DNA of 64,000 nucleotides from Streptomyces sp. LX-29 (GCF_029541745.1 NZ_CP089746.1:2790001-2854000); one strand, 5' to 3'. Numbered from the stretch's first letter, positions 26,628-38,723 are shown. The notes: generated by a model not told the origin, from the sequence alone. Translations and numbers: made by a program.

Positions 26628-27725
26628 ATGGAATACCTCCTCATCCTGATCGGCATCGTCATGATCGGCGGGGTGATCGTCGTGCCCGCCCTGCGGCGGA
26701 TGCGCGGGAATCAGGAGGTCCTGCAGGCGGCGACGCGCGCCGGCGACCCGAACGCGTACGGCTTTCTGCCCCCGGAGCGGCTCGACGTCCGGCTGCCCGG
26801 GCCCGACCAGCAGCTCGCCGACGTCCTGGAGGAGATCCGCCGCGGCCGGGACTGGCAGCCGGCGGCGCGGCTGCTCGCGCTCACCGAGGCCGGCTCGGAG
26901 CTGCGCTGGCAGCGCGTACTGACGCTGGCGGGGGCGGCGGCGCACGAGCTGGCGCAGGCGCCGGGCGAGGGCGGCATGTGGCTGCGGACCTGGCGGGTGG
27001 AGGCCCCGAAGGACCCGGGCGGCGCGGCCGTGCACGCCCAGTTCCTGGTGGCGCAGGCACTCCGGAACCCGTCCTCCGACGACTTCCGAATGATCATGGA
27101 GGAGGCCCGTACGGTCTGCGCCGAGGCGGCGCTGCTGGCCCCCGGCGACCCGGTCCCGCACATCACCGAACTGGCCGTCGCACGCGGACTCGCCTACCGT
27201 CAGGCCGACTTCGAGGAGCTGTGGGCCAAGGTCACCAAGCTCGCGCCGCACCACATGGGCGCCCACCTGGCGGCCCTCCCCTACTGGAGCGCGTCCTGGC
27301 ACGGCTCGCAGGACCAGGCGGAGGGGTGGGCCCGCGCGGCCGCCGGCTCGGCGCCGGAGCGCAGCCTGCTGCCGGCGCTGCCGCTGTTCGCCGTCTTCGA
27401 GCACCTTCCGGAGGTCAACCTGGTGCGCGGGCTCTATCAGAGCGCGGTGGTCTCGCAGGCCATCGAGGGCGCCCGGTTCGCGGCGCACCACGCCCCCGCC
27501 GACCACCCGGTGCTGCCCCATGTGCGACACCTGCTGGCCTGGTTCCTGGTGCAGGCGGAGCGCTACGGGGAGGCGATCGATCAGCTGCGGCGGGTGGACG
27601 GGCACGTGGGCGCGCTGCCGTGGTCCCTCAACGAGGACCCGGCGGTGGCGTACGTGGCCTACCGCACGGTGGCGGTGTCGGGCTGGGAGTCCCAGGGCGG
27701 CACGCCGGCGACGCTGCCGGGCTGA
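26628..27725 (+). CDS. Membrane-anchored TPR-like protein
   Basis: 365 aa, ATG at 26628. Residues 3-22 ([20 protein letters not shown]) form an N-terminal membrane anchor with a following basic RRMRG, so the bulk is cytoplasmic. The rest is an all-helical solenoid of TPR-like units ([74 protein letters not shown]). Such proteins are protein-interaction scaffolds; partners unknown. Divergent from metB. A hairpin follows. Confidence 0.8.
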   Translation: MEYLLILIGIVMIGGVIVVPALRRMRGNQEVLQAATRAGDPNAYGFLPPERLDVRLPGPDQQLADVLEEIRRGRDWQPAARLLALTEAGSELRWQRVLTLAGAAAHELAQAPGEGGMWLRTWRVEAPKDPGGAAVHAQFLVAQALRNPSSDDFRMIMEEARTVCAEAALLAPGDPVPHITELAVARGLAYRQADFEELWAKVTKLAPHHMGAHLAALPYWSASWHGSQDQAEGWARAAAGSAPERSLLPALPLFAVFEHLPEVNLVRGLYQSAVVSQAIEGARFAAHHAPADHPVLPHVRHLLAWFLVQAERYGEAIDQLRRVDGHVGALPWSLNEDPAVAYVAYRTVAVSGWESQGGTPATLPG

Positions 27726-27811
27726 CGGCCGGCGTCCCGGCCGCGCGAGCGCGAGGTCCGGTCCGCCGTCATGGCCCGCCCGACGCGATGCCCGCACGGG
27801 AACAGACGCGA

Positions 27812-27838
27812 GGCCGGCCCGAGGAATGCGGGCCGGCC
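27812..27838 (+). terminator. Hairpin between TPR gene and msrA
   Basis: Perfect 10-bp stem GGCCGGCCCG with a 7-base loop, 86 bases after the TPR stop and 52 before the msrA start. It could end the upstream transcript or attenuate msrA. Confidence 0.65.
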
Positions 27839-27889
27839 CCCGGGCGTTCTACGGGTGGCTACGCCCAGCGACCCCGAGGGAGCGCCGAG

Positions 27890-28552
27890 ATGCTGTTCCA
27901 CCGCCAGAAGTCCCACCTGCCCTCCCCCGAGGAGGCCCTGCGCGGTCGCGCGGAGCCGGAGTTCGCGCTGCCCGAGCGCCACACGGTCCTCGGCAACCCG
28001 CTGGCCGGTCCCCACCCGGAGGGCCTGGCCGTCGCCGACTTCGGCCTGGGCTGCTTCTGGGGCGCCGAGCGGAAGTTCTGGCAGGCCCCCGGGGTGTGGA
28101 CCACCCTCGTCGGCTACCAGGGCGGGCACACCCCGAACCCGAGCTACGAAGAGGTCTGCAGCGGCCTGACCGGCCACACCGAGGCGGTCCGCGTGGTCTT
28201 CGACCCGTCCGTGACCTCCTACGGCGCCCTGCTGAAGGTCTTCTGGGAGGCCCACGACCCCACCCAGGGCTTCCGCCAGGGCAACGACGTCGGCACCCAG
28301 TACCGCTCCGCGGTCTACACCCACGGCCCCGATCACCAGCGCGAGGCGGAGGCGTCCCGCGCGGCCTACCAGACCGTCCTCCGACAGTCCGGCTACGGCG
28401 ACATCACCACCGAGATCCTCCCCGCCGGCCCCTTCTACCCGGCCGAGCCCTACCACCAGCAGTACCTGGACAAGAACCCGGCGGGCTACTGCGGCATCGG
28501 CGGCACGGGCGTCTCCTGCCCGGTCGGCGTGGCCCGCGCGGGCGACGCGTGA
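27890..28552 (+). CDS. msrA: Peptide-methionine (S)-S-oxide reductase
   Basis: 220 aa, ATG at 27890 with GAGGGAG upstream. The catalytic cysteine lies in [14 protein letters not shown], and the family segments [27 protein letters not shown] and [21 protein letters not shown] are present in order. Resolving cysteines are near the end ([15 protein letters not shown]). It repairs methionine-S-sulfoxide in proteins using thioredoxin. The length matches E. coli-type MsrA with an N-terminal extension. Last core gene before the accessory segment. Confidence 0.95.
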   Translation: MLFHRQKSHLPSPEEALRGRAEPEFALPERHTVLGNPLAGPHPEGLAVADFGLGCFWGAERKFWQAPGVWTTLVGYQGGHTPNPSYEEVCSGLTGHTEAVRVVFDPSVTSYGALLKVFWEAHDPTQGFRQGNDVGTQYRSAVYTHGPDHQREAEASRAAYQTVLRQSGYGDITTEILPAGPFYPAEPYHQQYLDKNPAGYCGIGGTGVSCPVGVARAGDA

Positions 28553-28592
28553 TCCGCTGGGCGGGCGACGCGTAGCGCGCGCCCCAGGCATC

Positions 28593-28628
28593 GAGGGCGG
28601 TCGCGACCCCGCGGCCGCCCTCTTGTTT
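28593..28628 (+). terminator. Intrinsic terminator of msrA
   Basis: Stem GAGGGCGG plus an inner CGCG pair, closed by CCGCCCTC, then TTGTTTTG. Confidence 0.88.
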
Positions 28629-28636
28629 TGCCAAAC

Positions 28637-28654
28637 ATTACGTAATTACGTAAT
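28637..28654. promoter_or_regulatory. 18-bp perfect palindromic operator
   Basis: ATTACGTAATTACGTAAT is a perfect palindrome made of two adjacent TTACGTAA octamers. It ends eight bases before the start codon of the ArsR-like gene, in a locally AT-rich patch. Expected to be the regulator's own binding site. Confidence 0.75.
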
Positions 28655-28662
28655 CTCAAAGC

Positions 28663-29193
28663 ATGGAGCTGGAGGAGCGGGTCGCCGCACTGGAGCGCCG
28701 GCTCGCGGCGCTGGAGGAGGCTACGGGCCGGGGCACCGGCGAGGACGGGGCCGGGCGGGCGCTGGAGGAGGCGGGGGACGCCGAGTTCTGGGCGCTGGAG
28801 GGCCTCAAGGCGCAGCTCGCGCGGGAGGGCCTGCGAAGCGGGGGTGTGCTGTTCACCGGCGCGGTCCGGCTGCCGCCGGGCGAGCGATACGAGTGGCAGT
28901 ACGGGCTGCCGACCGAGGCGCTGCTGGAGGAGGACTGGTCGACGGCGGCCGAGTCCTTCGCGGCCCTGGGCCACGCGGTGCGGATGCGGCTGTTGCGCGA
29001 GATCCTGGGCGGGCGCCGCACCGTGGCCGAGCTGGCCGAGCTCGACGGGCTCGGGACCACCGGGCAGATCTACCACCACCTGCGCCAACTGACCGCCGCC
29101 GGCTGGCTGCACACCACGGGCCGCGGGCGGTACGAGGTGCCCGCCGGGCGGGTGGTGCCGCTGCTGGTGGCGCTGGCCGCGGCGCGCCCCTGA
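28663..29193 (+). CDS. ArsR-like winged-helix regulator with N-terminal coiled coil
   Basis: 176 aa, ATG at 28663. Residues 1-25 (MELEERVAALERRLAALEEA) form a short leucine-rich coiled coil, probably for oligomerisation. Residues ~100-165 are an ArsR-type winged helix: SFAALGHAVRMRLLREILGG, RTVAELAEL, TGQIYHHLRQLTAAGWLHTT and a wing ending RYEVPAG. The middle contains GGVLFTGAVRLPPGERYEWQYG, which could bind a ligand. No metal-binding cysteine motif is visible. Autoregulation through the adjacent palindrome is very likely. The downstream M23 peptidase may be a target. Confidence 0.85.
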   Translation: MELEERVAALERRLAALEEATGRGTGEDGAGRALEEAGDAEFWALEGLKAQLAREGLRSGGVLFTGAVRLPPGERYEWQYGLPTEALLEEDWSTAAESFAALGHAVRMRLLREILGGRRTVAELAELDGLGTTGQIYHHLRQLTAAGWLHTTGRGRYEVPAGRVVPLLVALAAARP

Positions 29194-29331
29194 CGCGGGC
29201 TCCGACGGACCGGCCCACGGCGCGTCCTCGACGGCGTCGCGGGCCCGGCGCCCGCGACGCTCCCTGAGCGGTCGAGACGACCACCCGACCGCCACGACGC
29301 CCTTTCACACATGACTTCTGGGGGAACTTCC

Positions 29332-30213
29332 ATGCGCAAGGCATGCATGGTGCTGTACCGGTGCAGCTGGATCGTCTTCATCGGCTACTGCGCGGCGGGC
29401 TTCTTCTACGACCTCCCGTACCTCTGGGGCTGGCTCCCGCTCGGGCTGGCGCTCACCCTGGCCTCCGTGATGAACCGGCGCCCCGGCGAGGGCGCGAAGC
29501 CCGCGTCCGCGGCTGCCGGTGAGGCACGCGCGACGGGGACGGACCCGGCGCCCGGGACGGAGGGCGCCGTCCGCGCCGGGAAGCCGACTCCGGTCGAGGT
29601 CGACCCGCCCGTCAGCGGCCGCTGGTCGGCCCTGAACAGCCCGGCCGACTCGGTGCCCAGCCACGGCACCCACGCCTACGGACAGACGTACGCGATCGAC
29701 ATCGTGGCCGAGCCGGCGGACGGCGCCCGTCCGGGCTTCGGCTGGTGGCCCCTGGTCCGCCACAACCGCGCCTTCCCGGCCTTCGGGGCCCCGCTGCTCG
29801 CCGTGGCCGACGCGACCGTCGTCCGCGCCACCGACCGGCAGCGCGACCACCTCAGCCGCAACTCGTTCCCCGCCCTGCTCTACCTGCTCGTGGAGGGGAT
29901 GTTCCGCGAGATGGGCGGCCCGAGCCGGATCACCGGCAACCACCTCGTCCTCGACCTGGGCGACGGCACCTACGCCATGTACGCGCACCTGCAGCGCGGT
30001 TCGCTGACCGTCCGCGCGGGGGATCGCGTCCGCGCGGGTCAGCGACTCGCCCGCTGCGGCAACTCCGGCAACTCCAGTGAGCCGCATGTGCACTTCCAGC
30101 TGATGGACCACCCGGACCTGGACGTGGCCCGTGGAATCCCCTTCACCTGGCGGGGAGTCGGCGTCCCGCGCGGAGGCGAGGTCTTCACGGTCGCCGAGCA
30201 CGCGACCGTGTGA
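29332..30213 (+). CDS. Membrane-anchored M23 (LytM-type) peptidase
   Basis: 293 aa from ATG at 29332, preferred over 29311 because GGGGGAA lies just upstream. Two hydrophobic helices occupy residues ~8-45. A low-complexity linker follows to ~90, then an M23 domain with HGTHAYGQTYAIDI (zinc ligands His and Asp), APLLAVADATVV, GNHLVLDLGDGTYAMYAHLQRGSL and the catalytic HVHF near residue 250. The family cuts peptidoglycan cross-links or acts as a scaffold; metal ligands appear intact. It follows the ArsR-like gene by 138 bases and may be controlled by it. Confidence 0.88.
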   Translation: MRKACMVLYRCSWIVFIGYCAAGFFYDLPYLWGWLPLGLALTLASVMNRRPGEGAKPASAAAGEARATGTDPAPGTEGAVRAGKPTPVEVDPPVSGRWSALNSPADSVPSHGTHAYGQTYAIDIVAEPADGARPGFGWWPLVRHNRAFPAFGAPLLAVADATVVRATDRQRDHLSRNSFPALLYLLVEGMFREMGGPSRITGNHLVLDLGDGTYAMYAHLQRGSLTVRAGDRVRAGQRLARCGNSGNSSEPHVHFQLMDHPDLDVARGIPFTWRGVGVPRGGEVFTVAEHATV

Positions 30214-30246
30214 GAGCCCGCCGACCGACGGGGCGACCGCCGCGGC

Positions 30247-30258
30247 TACAGTCCCCCC
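30247..30258 (+). promoter_or_regulatory. Leaderless -10 box of HNH nuclease gene
   Basis: TACAGT (30247-30252), six C residues, then ATG. No ribosome site is present, which supports a leaderless start. Confidence 0.5.
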
Positions 30259-31158
30259 ATGGACTGGGCGGAGCGCATACGGAACCTGCGGCAGTGGTCG
30301 CAGAACGGACGGCGCGCCCCGCACAAGCCGCTGCTCATGCTCTACGCGCTGGCGCGGTTCCAGCGCGACCCCGACGCCGCCCTGCGCTTCACCGAGGTGG
30401 AGGCCGACCTCCAGCGGCTGTTGGAGGACTTCGGCCCCAACCACCGCACCTCGCCCGCCTATCCCTTCCATCATCTGACGAGCGACGGCGTCTGGGAGGT
30501 GCGAACCCACGCCGGCCCGGGCAGCCCCGGCACCACCCTCGGGCTGCTGCGGTCCAGCGGCGCGGCGGGACGGCTGGCGCCGGGCCTGCGCACCGAGCTG
30601 TCGCGGGACCCCGCCCTGCTGGGCCGGCTGGCCCACCTGCTGCTGGAACGGCACTTCCCGTCCTCGCTGCGCGCCGACATCGTGGACGCCGTCGGCCTGG
30701 ACCTGGCCGCCGCCGACAGCGCGTGGGCGCCGGCGCCCCCGACCGCCGAGGCGCGGCGGCGCGACGCGGAGATGCGGCGGCGGGTGCTGGTCGCCTACGC
30801 GTACCGCTGCGCCTTCTGCGGCTTCGACGGGGCCCTCGGCCGCTCCCCGGTCGGGCTGGAGGCGGCACATGTGCGCTGGTGGGCGTATGCCGGGCCGGAC
30901 GAGGTCTCCAACGGGCTGTGCCTGTGCTCGCTGCACCACAAGCTGTTCGACTCCGGCGTGCTGGGGCTCGACGGCGGCCACCGGATCATGGTCTCTCAGC
31001 GGTTCGTCGCCCGGAGCGAGACCGGCCGTACCCAGGTGCTGGACCTCGGCGGGCGTGAGCTCATCGGCCCGCGGCCCGGCAGCGAGCCGGTCGCGGCCGC
31101 GCACATCGCCTGGCACACCGAGCAGGTCTTCCGCGGTGACGCCCAGGTGCCGGCCTAG
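30259..31158 (+). CDS. HNH endonuclease, McrA-like, probably phosphorothioate-DNA dependent
   Basis: 299 aa. The N-terminal domain reads NGRRAPHKPLLMLYALARFQ and NHRTSPAYPFHHLTSDGVWEV, features of the sulfur-binding domain in ScoMcrA/SprMcrA-type enzymes that recognise phosphorothioated DNA. The C-terminal HNH domain has zinc cysteines (CAFCGFDG and CLCSLHH) and the catalytic histidine in LEAAHVRWWAYAGPDEVSNGLCLC. Family members cut DNA modified by dnd systems or methylated DNA. No dnd genes are nearby, so it is probably a stand-alone barrier against incoming modified DNA. Assignment of the sulfur-binding domain is by memory of the motif. Confidence 0.82.
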   Translation: MDWAERIRNLRQWSQNGRRAPHKPLLMLYALARFQRDPDAALRFTEVEADLQRLLEDFGPNHRTSPAYPFHHLTSDGVWEVRTHAGPGSPGTTLGLLRSSGAAGRLAPGLRTELSRDPALLGRLAHLLLERHFPSSLRADIVDAVGLDLAAADSAWAPAPPTAEARRRDAEMRRRVLVAYAYRCAFCGFDGALGRSPVGLEAAHVRWWAYAGPDEVSNGLCLCSLHHKLFDSGVLGLDGGHRIMVSQRFVARSETGRTQVLDLGGRELIGPRPGSEPVAAAHIAWHTEQVFRGDAQVPA

Positions 31159-31207
31159 CCGGGCCACGCCGCCGGGACCATGCGAGGCCCGGCTCTACGA
31201 CGCCCGG

Positions 31208-31564
31208 CTATGCGGCGGCCTCGGCGGCCAGGGCCTCGCGGAACACGGCGGCCTTCTGGGCCGGGTCGTAGTTCGGCCCGACGCCGTCCACGATGACGAT
31301 GTCGCCGACCACATGGTCGGTGCGCAGCGGGAGGATCTCCTGGTAGGCGGGGGACGCGTACCAGGCCTCGGCCTCGGCGCGGCCCGGGAACTCGATCATC
31401 ACCACGCTTCCCCGCCACTCCCCCTCGACGACGTCGGGCGCGCCGCCGTGGACGAGGAAGCGCCCCGCGTACGGGTCGAGGGTGGCCTGGATCCTCTCCA
31501 CGTAGGCGATGAGGTCGACGTGCGGCCGGCTGTCGCGGAAGTGGGCGAGGGCGTAGGCGGTCAT
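31208..31564 (-). CDS. DUF1330 family protein
   Basis: 118 aa, ATG at 31564 with CAGGAG upstream. Ferredoxin-like alpha-beta barrel typical of DUF1330: YALAHFRDSRPHVDLIAYVERIQ, GRFLVHGGAPDVVEGEWRGSVVMIEFPGRAEAEAWYASPAYQEILPLR. Related to ABM-type small monooxygenases, but no enzymatic role is established. Likely a cytoplasmic dimer. The 245 bases upstream hold only its promoter and the left edge of the IS element. Confidence 0.9.
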   Translation of the reverse strand: MTAYALAHFRDSRPHVDLIAYVERIQATLDPYAGRFLVHGGAPDVVEGEWRGSVVMIEFPGRAEAEAWYASPAYQEILPLRTDHVVGDIVIVDGVGPNYDPAQKAAVFREALAAEAAA

Positions 31565-31810
31565 GGCTGCTCCTGGGGCGCGGTGGCGGAGGGACGGACG
31601 GGCTTCGGCGAGTGATCGCCGCCGGGGCGGTGGCCCCGGCCGTGGCCCCGGCTGGTGTCTCCACCCTGCCGCGCGCAGCGGGTGGGGTCGATTACCTCCG
31701 ACGTAAGGGCGGGGGCTCCGGCCCGAGGGCGGGAGGCTTCCCCGGGCACCCGGAACTCCCCGGCGTGGGACGGCCGTCCGCGCCAGCGGCGTTGTCGGTG
31801 GGCTGCACTA

Positions 31811-32709
31811 GGCGGTTTCGTTTGGATCACCGAGCGGACCAGAGGAAGATGCCCGCGATGTGGAGTCCGGCCAGGTAGATGACCGCTGTCTTCTCGTAGC
31901 GGGTGGCGATCCCTCGCCACTGCTTCAGGCGGTTGATGCACCGCTCGACGGTATTGCGCTGCTTGTACGCGTCACGGTCGAAAGCGGGTGGCCTCCCACC
32001 GTGTCTGCCGCGACGCAGCCGGTGGCCGCGCTGATCCGCCCGGGTGGGGATCACTGCCCGGATGCCGCGCTGGCGTAGATGCTCGCGGATCGCACGTGAG
32101 GAGTACGCCTTGTCGGCCAGGACGACGTCCGGCCTGGTGCGAGGTCGTCCACGTCGGCGGGGAACGCGCAGACGGGCCATGACCTCGCCGAAGGCGGGTG
32201 CATCGCCGGCCTGGCCGGCCGTGAGGACGAAGGCCAGGGGCCGGCAGTCGCCGTCGGCCGCGAGGTGGATCTTCGTGGTCAGCCCGCCGCGGGACCGGCC
32301 GATGGCGTGGTCGGCCGGTTCTCCAGCCGGGGCCCCCTTTTGCGGGCCCCGGCAGCGTGCTGGTGTGCTCGCACGATCGTGGAGTCCACAGAGACGGCCC
32401 AGTTCAGGTCCTCGTCCGCGTCGGCCTGGGCTATGAGAGCGGTGAACACTCGCTCCCAGGTGCCGTCGACGGCCCACATACGCAGCCGGTTGTAGACGCC
32501 TCGCCAGTTGCCGTACTTCTCCGGAAGGTGCACCCACTGGGTTCCGGTCTGGAACTTGAAGGCGATCGCGTCGATCACCTCCCGATGGTCCCGCCACCGA
32601 CCACCGCGCCTCGGCGTCCGGTCCGGGAGCAACGGCTCGATCCGCGCCCACTGCGCGTCAGTCAACGGCACACCCAGACCAACGACCGGCTGATCCAAAC
32701 GAAACTGCC
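31811..32709 (-). mobile_element. IS5-family insertion sequence (IS427-like), apparently complete
   Basis: About 899 bp bounded by inverted repeats. The left end starts GGCGGTTTCGTTTGGATCA and the complement of the right end starts GGCAGTTTCGTTTGGATCA, 18 of 19 bases identical. Both ends abut TA (31809-31810 and 32710-32711) within CTAG, the expected target duplication for this group. It carries one transposase split by a frameshift. No internal stop or deletion was found, so it is potentially active. Confidence 0.93.
31827..32698 (-). CDS. IS5-family transposase made by programmed -1 frameshift
   Basis: The first frame (32698 down to 32279) starts MDQPVVGLGVPLTDAQWARI and holds the N-terminal DNA-binding part plus the first catalytic Asp in WAVSVDSTIVRAHQ. 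The second frame (to 31827) continues GGLTTKIHLAADGDCRPLAF, the second Asp in VVLADKAYSS and the Glu in RNTVERCINRLKQWRG. The frames meet at a slippery run AAAAGGGGG on the minus strand (32341-32333). Slipping back one base joins them, as in other IS427-group elements. The fused product would be ~290 residues, the usual size, with a full DDE triad. Confidence 0.9.
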
Positions 32710-32722
32710 TAGTCTGCCTGGC
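32710..32722 (+). promoter_or_regulatory. -10 box of PucR-like gene, regenerated by the IS insertion
   Basis: TAGTCT (32710-32715) is followed by seven bases and ATG, a leaderless arrangement. Its first two bases are the TA duplicated by the IS. The -10 box is therefore intact, but everything upstream of it is now IS sequence. Confidence 0.5.
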
Positions 32723-34453
32723 ATGGGATCAGCGCCTTCGGACTCACGCGCCGACCGCGCCGATGACGTGCTCGCCCTGGCCCGGCTCGCCGCGAAACCG
32801 CGGGCCGTGCGCGCCATCCTCGGCTGGCTGACGCGCCGTACGGGCGGCGTCGTCGCGCTGATCGGCACCGACGGCTCCGTGCTGGCCACGGCGCCGGACG
32901 GCCCCCCGCCCGACCCCGGGCACGGGGACGACCACGGGCATGGGGACGACCACGGGCACCGACACGGGCCCGCCGCCCGCGACGGCGCGGCGACCGAGCG
33001 TGCGCTGGGCGCCGCCGCGACCGCCGTCGTCGATCTGCACCGGCGCGGCACGCCCTCCGCCGTGTTGGCCGGCGGCGAGACCGGCGCGGCCGGGCCGCTG
33101 CACCTGGTCGCCCTCGGCCTGGAGGGCACGCCCGGCGAGGCTCCGTATCTGGCCGTCGTGGGTCCCACCGGCACGCCGCGGCAGCTCAGCGTGGTGCTCG
33201 CCGACGCCGCCCGGACGCTCGCGCTGTGCTGGCGGCTGGAGCAGGTCGAGCTCCACCGCCGACGGGTCGAGTTGGCCGAGGGGCACAGCCGCGAGGCCGT
33301 GCTGCACCTCCTGATGGTGGGCAGTGTGCCCGCCGCCCAGCGCATCGCCGGAGCGCTCGGTTCCGAGCTGCCCCCGCTCAACCGGGTGTACGTCATCGAG
33401 TGCCCGGGCTCGCGCAGGCGGGAGATCGCCCGGTGCATCACCCGCGCCACGCGCGGCCGGACGTGGATCGTCCCCTGTCCGGTGCGCCCCAACCATCTGA
33501 TCGCGCTGGTCTCCACGGAGGCGGACGCGGAACCGACCCGCCGGCCGGAGACGACCCGCTGGCCGGACGCGAGCCAGCCGGCGGACGCGTCCCGGCCGAC
33601 GGGCGCCCCCGGCGGCCGGGGCACCGACGGAGCGGGCGCCGCCGGCGCCGCCGAGTCGGGCGCGCCGGACGCGCCGGACGCGCCCCTCGACCGGCTGATC
33701 ATCCAGCACATACCCGGCTGCCGGGTCGGGGTCAGCGCACCGGTCGCGCTGCGGGAGACACCGGTCGGCTACGAGCAGGCGTTCCACGCCCTGGCGGTGG
33801 CGCGCGGCGCACCCGAGGGGTGCGCGAGCTTCGGCCGGCACACCGACGTCAGCGCGCTGTCCACACCCGAGGGGCGGCTGTGGGCGGCTGAGTTCCTGGC
33901 TCCCTGTCTGCGCTACGAGCCGCCGCGCCGTGCCGACCCCGGGCCCCAGGAGCTGCTGGGCACCCTGGGCTCCTGGCTCAGCTTCGGCGGAGCGGCCAGC
34001 CGCCACCTCAAGATCCACCGCAATACGCTCGCCGCCCGGGTGCGCCAGCTCGACGAGTTGCTCGGCCGCGACGTCAGCCGGCGGCTCGCCGACCAGTCGG
34101 CCGCCTGGCTGGCGCTCCAGCTGCACGCCGGCGCGCACTGGCACCTCCCCGCCGGCCGCCCCGGACCGAGCACGCTGGACGCCGTGCTGACGACCCCGGC
34201 CGCCGCCCTGTGGGCCAAGGCCCAGCTACTCCCACTGGAGCAGTCAAAGGTCACCGCCGGGCCCGAGACGGTGGGCGCCTGGCTGCGCGCCGACGCCCGC
34301 CTCCCCGCCACCGCTGCCAGCCTCGGCATCTCACTGCCCGGCACCCGCAAGAGGCTGACCAGGGCGGAGGAGGCCCTGGGGCGCTCCCTGCTGCGCGCCC
34401 CGAGCGCCAAGTACGAGCTCTGGCTGGCGATGCGGGCGCTGCGGCGCGTCTGA
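32723..34453 (+). CDS. PucR-like transcriptional regulator with His-rich insert
   Basis: 576 aa, ATG at 32723, only 13 bases from the IS end and without a ribosome site. Residues ~15-190 look like a GAF/PucR sensor domain (AILGWLTRRTGGVVALIGTDGSVLATAP, VVLADAARTLALCWRLEQVEL). The C-terminal HTH of the PucR/CdaR type is in HLKIHRNTLAARVRQLDELLGRDVSRRLADQ, and a second similar helix pair lies near the end (TAASLGISLPGTRKRLTRAEEALG). A run GHGDDHGHGDDHGHRHG at ~63-80 could bind metal ions. A long Ala/Pro/Gly linker follows residue 265. Target unknown; no partner gene follows. Confidence 0.82.
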   Translation: MGSAPSDSRADRADDVLALARLAAKPRAVRAILGWLTRRTGGVVALIGTDGSVLATAPDGPPPDPGHGDDHGHGDDHGHRHGPAARDGAATERALGAAATAVVDLHRRGTPSAVLAGGETGAAGPLHLVALGLEGTPGEAPYLAVVGPTGTPRQLSVVLADAARTLALCWRLEQVELHRRRVELAEGHSREAVLHLLMVGSVPAAQRIAGALGSELPPLNRVYVIECPGSRRREIARCITRATRGRTWIVPCPVRPNHLIALVSTEADAEPTRRPETTRWPDASQPADASRPTGAPGGRGTDGAGAAGAAESGAPDAPDAPLDRLIIQHIPGCRVGVSAPVALRETPVGYEQAFHALAVARGAPEGCASFGRHTDVSALSTPEGRLWAAEFLAPCLRYEPPRRADPGPQELLGTLGSWLSFGGAASRHLKIHRNTLAARVRQLDELLGRDVSRRLADQSAAWLALQLHAGAHWHLPAGRPGPSTLDAVLTTPAAALWAKAQLLPLEQSKVTAGPETVGAWLRADARLPATAASLGISLPGTRKRLTRAEEALGRSLLRAPSAKYELWLAMRALRRV

Positions 34454-35032
34454 GCCCGCCGCCGGCCGCCCGCCGCCACCTCCTGACCGAATGCCGCCGG
34501 GGACCCGGCCGATACGCCGCCGCGGCCCCGGCCGGGACGCCGCCACGACTCTCGACCGGAACGCCGCCGCGGTCCGCCACCGGCGCTTCGGTACGGGGCG
34601 GCCCCGGCCCCGTACGCCCCCGCACCCGCTCCCACGTCCGGTGACGGCGGCGTACCACACCGGTCCCGGCGATCACCGTTCGAATGACAACCGATGGCGG
34701 GTACCACTGTGCACAGTGTTCCTCGCGGTGCGGGGCCCGGCCGCCTAGCGTCCTGGGTACGCCCCGGCGGGCCGCCGCCCGAGTCGACCTCGCAACCTCC
34801 CTTGAGGGCCGTGCTGGATGCCCCCCATTCCGCGCGGCCACGACCAGCCGGCCCGCCGGGCGTTCTGTCCCCACCACCGGTGCCCAGCGCACCCGGCCCG
34901 TGGGTCATGGACGGCCGCGCGATCACGGGGGTATCGCGCGGCGGCTCTCCCTTCCGGCCCGCCCGCCCGCTGCCCGCACGACGGGCCGCGGGCGGCGGGC
35001 CGCGGCCACCGGCGGCCGCGCCCCCGCTCCCG
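34454..35032. other. 579-bp region between PucR-like gene and mfd end; no gene seen
   Basis: GC-rich with no plausible coding frame on either strand. It contains a promoter-like patch near 34670-34760: an AT-richer stretch, a 14-bp palindrome and CCTAGCGTCC at ~34746, which resembles a -10 region pointing right. But no gene follows on that strand, only the convergent 3' end of mfd. Confidence 0.55.
34705..34718. promoter_or_regulatory. 14-bp perfect palindrome in gene-less region
   Basis: CACTGTGCACAGTG is perfectly self-complementary and lies inside the AT-richer, promoter-like part of the gap. It may be an operator left behind by a lost gene. Confidence 0.45.
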
Positions 35033-38599
<3,567 letters not shown>

Positions 38600-38723
38600 G
38601 AGGCAGTTTCCGTCCCGGGGTGGACAACGCGAATCACCCGACACGTCACACGGGCCGGGGTCTCCCAGACTACGACGCCGAACCGATACCCGCGGCCGCA
38701 ATCGCCCCTCCACAGAACAGCGA

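Noticed and set aside
31827..32698. Transposase as a pseudogene because of the frame change
   Set aside because: The frame change falls on a slippery A/G run, the DDE residues are complete and the ends are intact, which fits programmed frameshifting.
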